Of a DNA stretch of 64,000 nt, positions 35,403 through 47,174 are shown piece by piece (the stretch's first letter is position 1; each line of letters begins with the position of its first letter). The notes below the pieces were generated by a model. That model was not told the origin of the DNA, did not search any database, and saw only the letters and a program-made list of their open reading frames with translations. A program made the translations under genes and the position numbers. The stretch is from Bidens hawaiensis (lineage: Eukaryota > Streptophyta > Magnoliopsida > Asterales > Asteraceae). The stretch covers positions 1-64,000 of the forward strand of contig JAIQDT010007343.1 in NCBI GenBank assembly GCA_021521415.1. Direction: 5' to 3'.

Positions 35403-35850
35403 AAATCATGCCCCTACACAAAAAAAGTGTCCCTACATAACCATTAAATACTCATGCACAAACATTAAATAACATTTCCCTACACAGCCAACGTATACCT
35501 ACACAAATTTTTAAAGACCTACACAGTATATACATATTTTGAGAACCAGATACATATACTTACACAAATTTTTAACAACCTACACAATGTGTATATATTT
35601 GGAGAACTAAATTAACATATACCTGCACAATCTTTTAACAACCTACACAATGTATATATATTTGGAAAACCAAATTAACATACACCTACACAATATTTTA
35701 ACAACCTACACAATGCATATATATTTGGAGCACAAATTAACATATACCTATACAAATTTTGAACAACATACATAGTTTATATATATTTGGAGAACCAAAT
35801 TAACATACACCTACACTAATTGCGAACAACCTACACAATTATATGTTTGA
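35403..35850. repeat. AT-rich minisatellite, unit about 62 bp
   Basis: Units of 'cctacacaatgtatata', 'tttggagaaccaaattaac' and 'ata(t/c)acctacacaa' type, about six copies. It resumes at 39202-39460 beyond the inserted LTR. Confidence 0.8.
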
Positions 35851-36442
35851 ATGTAAGACCCCGAATCCCGGGAATCCTACAGTTGGTAATCACATCCACA
35901 ATTTCATAAAAATTTAAAACCAAACAATTCTTTATATTTAAAACCAGTTCAGAGTAAATAACAGCGGAAAAGTTTAAGTATTAAAAATCCCAAAACACGG
36001 GTACAGGTGTCCAAAATCAATTGTAAATAAAATATTCGTTTTACTTGAAATCTTCATCTTATTAAAATCGTTTCAGAGTAGTAAACAGCGGAATAGATAA
36101 CATCAAAATTCCCAAAACCAGGGAAAGTGCCCAAAAATCAAAATTTAAATACTTATGGTAATAATTTAAAAGAAACAGTTTGCGTTATTAATTATTCGAC
36201 TAGATGTGCCTTCAACCGTCCGAGTAGTCTCTAGCACGTCCAAGCGGAAGTCTCTAATCCTCAACCTGAAAGTCAATCTAACATACACACAAAGTCAGCT
36301 TGAGCTGAGTAAGTTCAAGTTTTCATAAACAATAATTCATACTTTATTTCAAAGCTATAGTTATAAACGATAGAGAAGGTATAAATAAAATAAATTATAT
36401 ATAATTCACCAAGTAATACAATCATCGTCGAACACACGTACA

Positions 36443-36930
36443 AGGGCCTCTCCACCAAGAGTCAAGACTCGAGTAATATATTTGACCCGGACGCGGTAAG
36501 ACCTAAGCATGTGACACGAGCCTCTCCACCACGAGTCAAACCCAAGTAATATATTTGACTCGGTCACAGCTTATACATCCGAGCATGAGATACGGGTCTC
36601 TCCACCACGGGTACAACCCGAGTAATATATTGGACCCGATCTCGGCTCATACATCCAAGCACGGGGTACGGGCCTCTTCACCACGGGTGCAACCCGAGTA
36701 ACATATTTGACCCGATCCCGGCTCATACATCCAAGCACGTAATACGGGCCTCCTCACCCCGGGTCTTCCCCAAGTAATATATTTGACCCGATCACGGCTC
36801 AACATCAACGGGCCTCTTCACCACAGGATTTTAAAACCCATGTAATATATTTGACCCGCCAAAATGATGATCACGTCACACGGGCCTCTCCACCACGGGT
36901 ACAACCCGAGTAATATATTTGACCCGGCCG
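36443..36930. repeat. Tandem repeat, unit 60-75 bp, about eight units
   Basis: Units of 'gggcctctccaccacgggt', 'acccgagtaatatatttg' and 'acccgatcacggctcat' type, inside the intron-like module. Confidence 0.8.
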
Positions 36931-37082
36931 TGAATCACCATGCACACACACATCAATAAGCCTACATACATCATTCTTAGTCACAAGAAACTAAATATCA
37001 TTACACAATCGTAGGCTATAAGGTACACATCCTCATACGTACATACATACCTCCATATATACATATATATATATATTCCTAC

Positions 37083-37086
<4 letters not shown>

Positions 37087-37141
<55 letters not shown>
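37087..37141. repeat. (TA)n microsatellite
   Basis: About 27 TA units within the solo LTR. The open frames across it are artefacts. Confidence 0.9.
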
Positions 37142-37144
<3 letters not shown>

Positions 37145-37555
37145 TCCCATACGAGAACTAAGTAGATAGGTCTACTCATATTGTATGTAACTTTAAGGAC
37201 CATCAATAGTGTATGTAACCTTAAGGACACAAGACCATAAACGAGTCTAAAATATCCTAAGGCATATAAAATAATTCAAATATAACTTTCAAAATGCACC
37301 ATCACGAGTGAGACCATGTAAAACTATTCATATCATTGTAACGAGTAAAATCGTTTAAAATTGTATTTCGGTGTGTATGCTAGCCCAAAACGTAAAAGAG
37401 TAAAAAGAGCATCATGAACTCACCTGAATCAATCGAACACCTGCGACGAGCTAGGAAATCCCTAAGTGCACAATCACAAGCAAGGGCCTGTAAATTATAC
37501 ACAACGCGTTACTAAACTAAACCGCAAGGACACACTTGCCTAATGGGCCGCCCAA

Positions 37556-37625
37556 GCCCAACACTTTGGCCCAAGGCCCAACAACTTGGCCCAAGGCCCA
37601 ACCACTTTGCCCAAGGCCCAACTAC
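37556..37625. repeat. 20-bp tandem repeat, about 3.5 units
   Basis: Unit 'ttggcccaaggcccaacact'. It is expanded to about ten units at the same place in the sister LTR (44739-44942). Confidence 0.8.
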
Positions 37626-39918
37626 TTTACCTCAGCCCCTAAAACCCTTCAACTAACCAAATCCATCCTATGATTATGGCCGGGGCTAACCATGATGCAC
37701 AACTCACCCGCCGGTAATCAAATCGAGTCGCGCGTAATAAATCTTAAAACCAATTGTCAAACGAATCAGCCCCAAATGGACTAAATTCCCATCTTAACCT
37801 TTTCTCACATCATAATTATGTCACCCGAGTTGATAGGGTTGACAGTTCCTTTTTACAACTTTCAATTTAACATTTAAACGAAAATTCGCGCACCGCCTAC
37901 TCGATTGACCAATCACCAACCAAAACAGCCCCGAGTATCAAAAATATAATTTTCCCACAGCCCTTAGACTCCCCTAGGGCCATGCAAACTGATTCGGTTG
38001 GTCATCCAACCGATTAACGCATCAAACTCAACAATTTACAATTCTACACCCGATAAACCCTAGTTTTCGAACTAAAATCGATTGACCGACCTAAACACCT
38101 CCATTGGCCAAGAAATTTTAGTATGTTGTAAGTGACATACCTAGGAAGTTGATGGAGCACGAACTTCAATTATAACAGCCCCGAAAGATGCGAGAAAGGG
38201 CAGCCACCGGTTAAGCCTAAAACGAACTTATCGATCAATACGAATATAACATGCAGATTTTAGCATGCAAAGATGTATTTTATTACATAGGAAAACCATG
38301 GAATTAAATTATTAAATTTTTACCAGTGTTGCATAAATATCTTAAGTTTTAAAAATATTTTTATTATATTTTTCTAGTGGACACAAAAATCATAAAAATT
38401 CTTCCAACACAGAAAGGTATGTGCAGCTATTTCAGCTGCGCAACAAAATGGTTTTATTTTTATAAAATTCATTACCCAGCCAAATTAAATGATTCCAATT
38501 GGGTTTGGTTCCTAACTCAAAATATTAACTTCCAGAAGTGGAACCAACCAATTTAGACCTGTCGAAAAAAGGTTATGATGTCGGGAAGACGGACCAGAAT
38601 CCGTCATCCCGCATCAGGTTTGACACTCGATTTTATAAAATCATAAAAAGTATTCAAATCTCGTCCAAAAATTACGTATTATACCTTTCTGGAAACTAGA
38701 CTCAAAGTAGAACATCATGAAATCAAGAATGGTAAAAAAAAGTGGATTAACATCGCGTTACAGACCTTACAATAAACGTATACGAATCTGTCAGCAAGCT
38801 GTTATCATCAAAACTCAATCTTAACGACCAATAAACGCATTAATATGATCAATTAAGGTGTAAAAGAGTTGTAGACACTTAATACCGACCTTGAATTAGA
38901 CTCGGGAGGGCTGGAACTCTGCTGGAGCTGCACGGAAAACGAGGTGGGAGGGCTGTAGCTGCTGCGCTCGGCTGCTGGTAGGAGTTAAGGTTAGGGTTTG
39001 TTTTGTTTTATGATATAAAAACAAAAGTTACATCCAAGTCCCTCCAAATTGAAGTGTAAGGCAAAATGGAAGGAAAGTTAAATGGTTTAACGTACCGAGA
39101 TGACGCAAAGGCTTCCGAGAAACGTCGGATAAATCCCGAGAATTATACATACTCTACAAGCTTTAATTCTTGAAACCGGAATTAACGGGCGTTACATTGA
39201 AGAAGTAAATTAACATATACCTACACAAAATATGAACAACCTAGACAAATAAACTATTTATATGTATTATCATAACCAGATTATACATATCAGAAAACTA
39301 GATTAATATAAACACACAAAATTATATGTAAGGGCAAAACAAGATCAAATATATGAGCATAACCAAATTACCAAATTAACATAACTACATAAACGTAAAC
39401 AAATTATATGTAAGAGCATAAGAAAATTAACATAAACCTACCTAATATTTTTAACAGCCCACACTTATTTCTAGAAGTCAAAATCGAAACCAAATTACTA
39501 ATTGTCAAGGTCAATTATTATAAAAATTGAGTACATTACCCCATTTTAGGAGTTTGAGCATTACTATTTAAGCAATCCATATTAATTATTAAAAACTTTA
39601 CCTGCATCAACTGGATTCCAAATGATTGACATGGTGTATTATTTTGTTAGCATTGATGATTTTAAATATTTTGGAATAATTAATGTTGAGAGATGAATGT
39701 GGCTAAAAGTTTAAATACGAATTATGATAAGACGAGTTTCAAAATTTTCTACTATGCAAAAGACTAACATATCCTTTTGTCTTAAAATCCATTAAAATGA
39801 GGAACCACAAAATTACAACATTGCCATGTTGATTGTATGCCATAGATCAAACATAATCAAGGGTCATCATTTACTTCTCGCACTTCTCGATATAAAATCA
39901 CTTCTCACATGATCCATC

Positions 39919-39921
<3 letters not shown>

Positions 39922-39974
<53 letters not shown>
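39922..39974. repeat. (TA)n microsatellite between elements E and F
   Basis: About 26 TA units, bordered on both sides by element ends. Confidence 0.9.
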
Positions 39975-39978
<4 letters not shown>

Positions 39979-40382
39979 CAGGATCAAATACATTTTATTT
40001 TTAACATAAAAAGAGTGAGAACCAATTTGCTGTTATTATTAAGTTTATTTTTATAAGTGTTTTCTGTTATTTTTTGTTCGTATTTGCTAAGTTTCGATTA
40101 TGAGACGTTATAAGTATTTGCTTATTTATATTTGTTGTTATTATTAGATTTTTTTCTTTTGCTGATATAGGTATATGTTGGTTTTTGCTGTTATTATTTT
40201 GTTCTTAATTTTGATTCTTTTGTTGTAATTTTTAGGTTTTTTTTCTTTGTTATTACAAATAATTGTTTATGTAAATTGGTATTGTAGTTGATATTGTGTC
40301 TTACGTTCTCATTTTTTTTTATAAATTGCTATTATTTCCTACGTTCTCATATTAAGACTAAAATGCATATGAACCTTCCCCA
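39975..40382. mobile_element. Element F: short inverted-repeat element in (TA)n
   Basis: The left end 'gaaacaggatcaaatac' with AGTGAGAACC and the right end (complement) 'ggggaaggttcatatg' with ATGAGAACG are imperfect inverted repeats; (TA)n lies on both sides. T-rich interior, no ORF. Confidence 0.5.
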
Positions 40383-40421
40383 TATATATATACATATATA
40401 TATACATATATATATATACAC

Positions 40422-40448
<27 letters not shown>
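40383..40448. repeat. Interrupted (TA)n / (TACA) microsatellite
   Basis: TA-rich tract with CA interruptions. It produces a spurious IYIY-type ORF on both strands. Confidence 0.9.
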
Positions 40449-40449
<1 letters not shown>

Positions 40450-40452
<3 letters not shown>

Positions 40453-41330
40453 AATGAAAACACTAAAATCCTACGTGTCGCGATGTGGTCGCTCCCCCTT
40501 TTATGGAAGTCACCAGATTGTTTAATTTTTAAATGGAGGCATCTCATTGATTTAATCCAAATTCATGGGTATGGGTCTTACCAAAACCAGATATTTAGCT
40601 ATTAAACGGGTTATAACATCTCATTAAATTAAAAATTAATCTTATTAATTATTTGATATGAAAATCCTATAAAATAGGGATATACTAAATTAAATATCCA
40701 ATTTAAAAAGAAAAAGATCTTATTTATAATTAATAAACAATTTTATAGTAAAAAACATAAACAGGTCATGGGTCACCAAATCCAGATAGCTTTTAAACGA
40801 ATTATAACATATCAGTTATTTATGAAACCCTTTTATCATCAAACCCTAAGTATATTATTAACTTTCTTACAATAAATAAAATTAAAATCCAAAAAATAAA
40901 TATTGAAAAATGAAAAATGTATAACAATCATACTCTTAAGCCATCAGATTGTTTTATTTGTAAATGAAGGCTTCTCACGCATTTGATCCGAATTCTAGGG
41001 TAAAGGTCTCACCAAACTCAGATAGCTCTTAAACAGGTTATAACATCTCATTATATTAAATATTAATCTCATCACATATTTGATTTGAAAATCCTATAAA
41101 ATAGGGATATACCAAAAATTAATCTCCTATTTTATTTAAAAAAGGATATTATTTATAATTAAGAAACAATTTTATAATAAAGAAAATAAACGGGTATGGG
41201 TATCACCAAACCCAGATAGCTTTTAAACCGGATTTTAACATATCATTTATTTGTGAAACAATTTTATCATCAAACCTCAAGTATATTAATTATTAACTTT
41301 CTTACAATAAATAAAATTAAAATCCAAATA
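40450..41330. repeat. Tandem duplication, period about 435 bp
   Basis: Two diverged copies (about 40500-40900 and 40935-41328) share 'aaaatcctataaaataggga', 'atttataattaa', 'accaaacccagatagct' and 'aactttcttacaataaata'. The 'gggtatgggt...cagatagcttttaaac' phrase occurs twice per copy. Nothing coding. Confidence 0.7.
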
Positions 41331-41422
41331 TATATATATATATATATTAAAAACGAATAATGTAAAACAACCTCCGTAATATGGGGGATAAAATCTAGTG
41401 TGTGTGTATATATATATATATA

Positions 41423-42009
41423 GGGTTATGTTAAAAAAAAAACCCACTTGAGTTGTGAAAACTTTAGAAATCCATTTTTAACCACATGTTTTTAATTAAA
41501 TTTTGAATCTTGTGGTCCACAATTAAAGTTAATAAAAAATGTAAATATAAGTATAACGTTTTCTCTCTCCTGAAAACATATATAAAAATGTTTAAAAATA
41601 ACAAAACAACTTTTTTTTATTTTTCAATGTTTTGTATTAAATGTAACAACATATATTACATGTGCAAAAAAAATGATTTTACATAGGGTTTTCACGGGTT
41701 TTCACAACTCAAATAGGTTTTCATTCTATACTTTCCATATATATATGTATATATGTAACATCGTTTTTTTTATTACATGTAATATATGTTACTACATTTA
41801 ATACAAAACATCGAAAACTTAAAAAAAATGTTTTGCTATTTTTTTTACTAATTTTTATTTATGTTTTAATGAGAGAGAAAGTGCAAATTAACTTTAACAT
41901 TTTTATTAACTTTAATTGTGGACCATAAGATTTAATCTTTAATTAAAAACATGCGGTTGAGAATGAGTTTCTAGAGTTTTCACAACTAAGTGCGTTTTTA
42001 TTCTAACCT

Positions 42010-42013
<4 letters not shown>
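41423..42013. mobile_element. Element G: long inverted repeat (foldback) in (TA)n
   Basis: The left arm (41423-41735) and right arm (41755-42013) are reverse complements over most of their length. Shared blocks include 'agttgtgaaaact', 'aaccacatgtttttaatta' and 'ggtccacaattaaagttaa'. The centre is a short TA tract, and TA tracts flank both sides. It could be two tail-to-tail copies of one MITE or a single foldback. Confidence 0.7.
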
Positions 42014-42045
<32 letters not shown>

Positions 42046-42647
42046 TTTCTAATTGTAAGACCCCAAATCCTGGGAATCCTACAGTTGGTAATCACGTCCA
42101 CAAATTCACAAAAATTTAAAACCAAACGATTCTTTGTATTTAAAACAAGTTCAGAGTAAATAACAGCGGAAAAGTTTAAGTATCAAAAATCCCAAAACAC
42201 GGGTACAGGTGTCCAAAATCAATTGTAAATAAAATATTCGTTTTATTTGAAATCTTCATCTCATTAAAATCGTTTCAGAGTAGTAAACAGCGGAATAGAT
42301 AACATCAAAATTCCCAAAACCCGGGAAGGTGACCAAAATCGAAATTTTAAATACTTATGGTAATAATTTAAAAGAAACAGTTTGCGTTATAAATTCTTCG
42401 ACTAGATGTGCCTTCAACCGTCCGAGTAGTCTCTAGCACGTCCAAACGGAAATCTCTAATCCTCAACCTGAAAGTCAATCTAACATACACACAAAGTCAG
42501 CTTGAGCTGAGTGAGTTCAAGTTTTCATAAACAATAATTCATACATTATTTCAAAGCTATAGTTATACACAATAGAGAAGGTATAAATAAAATAAATTAT
42601 ATATAATTCATCAAGTAATACAATCATCGTCGAACACACATACATGG

Positions 42648-42925
42648 GCCTCCCCACCCAGAGTCAAGACTCGAGTAATATATTTGACCCGGACGCTGTA
42701 AGACCTAAGCATGTGACACGAGCCTCCCCACCATGAGTCAAACCCGAGTAATATATTTGACTCGGTCACAGCTTACACATCCAAGCACGAGATACGGGCC
42801 TCCTCACCCCGGGTCTTCCCCAAGTAATATATTTGACCCGATCCCGGCTTATACATCCAAGCACGTGATACGGGCCTCCTCACCCCGGGTCTTCCCCAAG
42901 TAATATATTTGACCCGATCACGGCT
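42648..42925. repeat. Tandem repeat, unit 60-75 bp, four units
   Basis: Same units as at 36443-36930, with 'cctcctcaccccgggtctt' variants predominating. Confidence 0.8.
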
Positions 42926-43059
42926 CAACATCAGGGTCGAGAAAACGTACAACCCAAACACGTAACATCAGTGCATGCAAACACAAAGTAGGCATACACA
43001 ACATCAGTAGTCGAAACGACTACAACATCGCCAAATATAGGCCAAGCAATAATGTATAT

Positions 43060-43066
<7 letters not shown>

Positions 43067-43112
<46 letters not shown>
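43067..43112. repeat. (TA)n microsatellite
   Basis: About 22 TA units just before the 38-bp array. Confidence 0.9.
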
Positions 43113-43114
<2 letters not shown>

Positions 43115-43154
43115 ACATCCCAAGGCCTACCATTCCTAGAAGCCTATATAAATT

Positions 43155-43995
43155 CGTTTAAAAACATTTCAAGAGTTTAAATATCAAAACGGGATTATAA
43201 AACATTCCAAGAGTTTAAATATAAAAACGACATTATAAGACATTCCAAGAGTTTAAATATAAAAAAACGGGATTATAAAACATTCTAAAAGTTTAAATAT
43301 AAAAATAGGATTATAAAACATTCACAGAGTTTAAATATAAAAACGGGATTATAAAACATTCCAAGAGTTTACATATAAAAACGGGATTATAAAACATTCT
43401 AAGAGTTTAAATATAAAAATGGGATTACAAAACATTCACAGAGTTTAAATATAAAAACGGGATTATAAAACATTCCAAGAGTTTACATATAAAAACGGGA
43501 TTATAAAACATTCTAAGAGTTTAAATATAAAAATGGGATTATAAAACATTCCCAGAGTTTAAATATAAAAACGGGATTATAAAACATTCTAAACATTCTA
43601 AGAGTTTAAATATAAAAATGGGATTATAAAACATTCCCAGAGTTTAAATATAAAAACGGGATTATAAAACATTCTAAGAGTTTAAATATAAAAATGGGAT
43701 TATAAAACATTCCCAGAGTTTAAATATAAAAACGGGATTATAAAACATTCTAAGAGTTTAAATATAAAAATGGGATTATAAAACATTCCCAGAGTTTAAA
43801 TATAAAAACGGAATTATAAAACATTCTAAGAGTTTAAATATAAATATGGGATTATAAAACATTCCCAGAGTTTAAATATAAAAACGGGATTATAAAACAT
43901 TCTAAGAGTTTAAATATAAAAATGGGATTATAAAACATTCCCAGAGTTTAAATATAAAAACGGGATTATAAAACATTCTAAGAGTTTAAATATAA
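43155..43995. repeat. 38-bp tandem array with alternating subtypes, about 22 units
   Basis: Two unit types alternate through most of the array: one with 'cattcccagagtttaaa' and 'aaaacggga', the other with 'cattctaagagtttaaa' and 'aaaatggga'. This gives a 76-bp higher-order period. Absent from the sister LTR at 35852-39196. Confidence 0.9.
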
Positions 43996-44100
43996 TACGG
44001 GGTACAAACAGTTAGGCCATCATCAACACTAAGTATTCATACTTAGACATCTATATACATCCATATATTTATATCCCCATAAATACCGTCCAAATAATAG

Positions 44101-44310
44101 CATCAGGGTCGAGCACACGTACAACCCAAACAGGTAACATCTCATCCAAGTAATAACATCAGGGTCGAGCACACGTACAACCCAAACACGTAACATCTCA
44201 TCCAAGTAATAACATCAAGGTCGAGCACACGTACAACCCAAACACGTAACATCTCATCCAAGTAATAACATCAAGGTCGAGCACACGTACAACCCAACAC
44301 GTAAATCAGT
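44101..44310. repeat. 56-bp tandem repeat, about 3.7 units
   Basis: Unit with 'catcagggtcgagcacacg', 'tacaacccaaacacgtaac' and 'atctcatccaagtaataa'. A single related unit is at 42929-42975. Confidence 0.85.
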
Positions 44311-44738
44311 GCATGCAAACACAAATAGGTCTACTCATATTCAATTACTGCCAAGTCCACTAACATCCTCGAGTCTAGACCATCAATAATGTATGTAACC
44401 TTAAGGACACAAGAACATGAACGAGTCTAAAATATCCTAAGGCATATAAAATAATTCAAATATAGCTTTCAAAATGCACCATCACGAGTAAGACCATGTA
44501 AAACTATTCAATTCACTGTAACGAGTAAAATCGTTTAAAATTGTATTTCGGTGTGTATGCTAGCCCAAAACGTAAAAGAGTAAAAAGAGCATCATGAACT
44601 CACCTGAATCAACCGAACACCTGCAATGAGCTAGGAAATCCCTAAGTGCACAATCACAAGCAAGGGCCTGTAAATTATACACAACGCGTTACTAAACTAG
44701 ACTGTAAGAACACTCTAGCCTAATGGGCCGTTCAAGCC

Positions 44739-44942
44739 CAACAACTTGGCCCAAGGCCCAACACTTTGGCCCAAGGCCCAACCACTTGGCCCAAGGCCCA
44801 ACAACTTGGCCCAAGGCCCAACACTTTGGCCCAAGGCCCAATACTTTGGCCCAAGGCCCAACACTTTGGCCCAAGGACCAAAAACTTGGCCCAAGGCCCA
44901 ACACTTTGGCCCAAGGCCCAACAACTTGGCCTAAGGCCCAAC
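44739..44942. repeat. 20-bp tandem repeat, about ten units
   Basis: Unit 'ttggcccaaggcccaacact'. Because 20 is not a multiple of 3 and no frame makes a stop, all six frames stay open with repeats such as GPWAKVLGL. These are not genes. Confidence 0.92.
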
Positions 44943-45676
44943 AATAATCAAATCGGGTCGAATGCACCCGAAATAAACCTTAAAACCATTTGTTAAACGA
45001 ATCAGCCCCGAATGGACCTAATTCCATTTTAAATCTTTTCATTCATCAAGATTATGTCACACGAGTTGATAGGGTTGATGGTTCCTTTTTACAACTCTTA
45101 CTTTAACGTTTAAACGAAAATTCAAGCACCGCCGACTCGATTGACGAAGCACTAACCCCAACAGCCCCGTGCATCAAAAATATAATTTTCCCATAGCCCT
45201 TAAACCCCCCTAGGGCTGTAAAAACTGATTCGGTCGGTCATCCGATCGTTTAACGCATCAAACTCAACAATTGCCAATCCTACACCCGATAAACCCTAGT
45301 TTTCGAACTAAAATTGATTGACCGACCTAAACACCTCCATTGGCCAAGAAATTTTAGTATGTTGTAAGTGACATACCTAGGAAGTTGGCGGAGCACGCAC
45401 TTCAATTATAACAGCCCCGAAAGATGCGAGAAAGGGCAGCCACCGGTTAAGCCTAAAACGAACTTATCGATCAATACGAATATAACATGCAAATTTTAGC
45501 ATGCAAAGATGTATTTTATTACATAGGAAAACCATGGAATTAAATTATTAAATTTTTACCAGTGTTACATAAATGTCTTAAGTTTATAAAAATATTTTTA
45601 TTAAATTTTTCTAGTGGACACAAAAATCATAAAGTTTTCAAGGCTGAAACTTGGCTGGGCAGAAGAAAAACGAGCA

Positions 45677-45691
45677 GGGGGGGGGGGGGGG
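45677..45691. repeat. Poly-G tract, 15 G
   Basis: Uninterrupted G run inside the solo LTR, absent from the sister copy. Confidence 0.9.
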
Positions 45692-46516
45692 TCCTGGTCC
45701 GACGGCTGCAAATAGGTTTAGGGTTTGAGTTTTCTTTTGTTTTATGATATAAAATAGTTACATCCAAGTCCCTCCAAATTGAAGTATGTAGCAACTTGGG
45801 TGGAAAGTTATGTGAGAACGTTTACGAGGTTTGCAAGGAGCTCCCGGGAGAATGCCGGGTCAAGCCGGATAAATATACAAACTCTACAACGTGCATGCCG
45901 ATAAACGAAAATGTCGGGTGCTACATACTAGTATAATACTTTAAGTCGTAAAAGGAGATGTTTTGGGAAAAAAGGATGGACAAACGGACTTTTAAAACGT
46001 ATTACAAGGCTCTAAATTAGAAAGATGAAACCCCGGCTTTTTGACCAACATTTATAAACGATCGAGCCAATTAACAAAATTTACGGGCGTTACACTAATG
46101 AGAACCCCTTTGAGTTTTAAGAACTCGAAAGAACTCAGTGTAACGATTTTTTTTTCGAATTTTTTTTACACATGCGTAATATTTGTATGTTACATACACG
46201 TAAAACAATTACAGAATTTTTTACGCACCGAGTCGACTTTTTACACATGTGCAACGGACGTAAAAGTTAATGTAACCACTTATATCTTTATTCTCTCTCT
46301 TACTTTGAATTTTTTGCCAGATTTAATCTTAACCACACGTTCCAGTCCATTTAATTAAATGTGTGGCCTAGAATGGAGTTCTTAAGTTCTTACAACTCAA
46401 CATGGTTTCAAAAGATCCCTTCCCTATATATATATATATATAGAGAGAGAGTAATAAGTCCAAAATGTGAAGGTGACTGCCACATGAGGTGTTCACGAAT
46501 CATAGCATTATCTTTA

Positions 46517-47097
46517 GGGAAAATTCCCAAAATAGATATTATGAAAACAAATTTCTAGTTTTAGGTATCATTTGTAAAAAATTCCAGAAATAGGTATTAT
46601 AAACTAGTTGTGGCGAGTAGTTTGTAGAAACCAATTAAAACCACGTGTTCTTAAACTAACCGTAACGAGCACGTTCACTAATCATCTACTCGTCACGACT
46701 AAATAAGTTTCATGCCTCGTAATCAACATCCATGAGTAATTCATAAGTCATTTAATCGCTACGAGTAGATTATAAGGTTAAACTAGTCTCGACGAGTTAA
46801 CTACTAATAAACACTTGTGTAGGGAATGTAAACTAGGTAAACTAGTCGTCGCGACTAAAGGACTTATGAATTACTCGTGGGTGTTGATTACGAGGCATGA
46901 AACTTATTTAGTCATAACGAGTAAATGATTAATGAACGTGCTCGTTACGGTTGGTTTAAGGACACATGGTAAGCTTTAATTGGTTCTACAAACTACTTGT
47001 CATGACTAGTTTATAATACCTATTTTTGGAATTTTTTGCAAATGATACCTAAAACAAGAAATTTATTTTCACAAATACTTATTTTGGGAACTTTCCC
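46517..47097. mobile_element. Mutator-like MITE with long inverted repeats
   Basis: TIRs starting GGGAAAATTCCCAAAATAG and (complement) GGGAAAGTTCCCAAAATAA extend about 270 bp each, so the element is nearly one long palindrome. A 9-bp TSD, TTATCTTTA, is perfect (46508-46516 and 47098-47106), as expected of MULEs. No coding capacity. Confidence 0.88.
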
Positions 47098-47174
47098 TTA
47101 TCTTTATGGAAGTGAAAGACTCTTATATAGCCATCCATTAATAAACGAGTGTGTGTGTGTGTGTGTGTAAAGAA

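Larger units (their letters stand above)
36266..37423 (-). other. Intron-like module in the solo LTR
   Basis: On minus: ATTCAG|GTGAGT at 37423; ACTTACTCAGC and CTGAC, then GATTGACTTTCAG ending at 36266. A further donor-like CTAG|GTATGT lies at about 38143. Confidence 0.5.
35852..39196 (-). mobile_element. Gypsy-type solo LTR, 3,345 bp
   Basis: TGTAAGACCCCG...CGGGCGTTACA with perfect TSD TTGAA (35847-35851 and 39197-39201). It interrupts one unit of the minisatellite of element E, which reads through when the LTR is removed. Same family as 43-2227 and 42054-46094. Minus orientation follows from the intron-like signals. Confidence 0.92.
34864..39921. mobile_element. Element E: inverted-repeat element split by a solo LTR
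   Basis: The left end 'tatagaggtttggg' with GAGAAGTGCGAGAAG 50 bases in, and the right end (complement) 'tataggggatgg' with the same GAGAAGTGCGAGAAG, form imperfect TIRs bordered by (TA)n. About 1.7 kb without the LTR at 35852-39196. No transposase. Superfamily unknown. Confidence 0.5.
42468..44603 (-). other. Intron-like module in the solo LTR
   Basis: On minus: ATTCAG|GTGAGT at 44603; ACTCACTCAGC, CTGAC, then GATTGACTTTCAG ending at 42468. At 2,136 bp it is nearly twice the sister module, entirely from tandem repeats. Confidence 0.5.
42054..46094 (-). mobile_element. Gypsy-type solo LTR, 4,041 bp
   Basis: TGTAAGACCCCA...CGGGCGTTACA with perfect TSD CTAAT (42049-42053 and 46095-46099). Same family as 35852-39196. 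The extra length comes from tandem-repeat growth inside (43155-43995, 44101-44310, 44739-44942). Confidence 0.93.
42041..46424. mobile_element. Element H: MITE split by a solo LTR
   Basis: The left end (42041-42053) and the part after the LTR (46095-46424) join to give a roughly 340-bp element. Its ends match: 'TGAGTTTTAAGAACTC' on the left and, as complement, 'TGAGTTGTAAGAACTT' on the right. (TA)n borders both outer ends (42014-42040 and 46425-46442). Confidence 0.6.

Noticed and set aside
37033..37230. IYIYIY-type ORF (also at 40288-40605)
   Set aside because: Translation of a TA microsatellite.
41380..41402. Possible Helitron 3' end (GGGGGATAAAATCTAG)
   Set aside because: No convincing hairpin before CTAG and no matching TC start nearby; a TA microsatellite follows.
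43155..43995. Regular 38-bp repeats that could suggest a CRISPR array
   Set aside because: There are no unique spacers; the units are contiguous. This is a plant satellite-like tandem repeat inside an LTR.
44692..44996. Overlapping repetitive ORFs in all six frames
   Set aside because: They are produced by a stop-free 20-bp tandem repeat and have no start context or family features.
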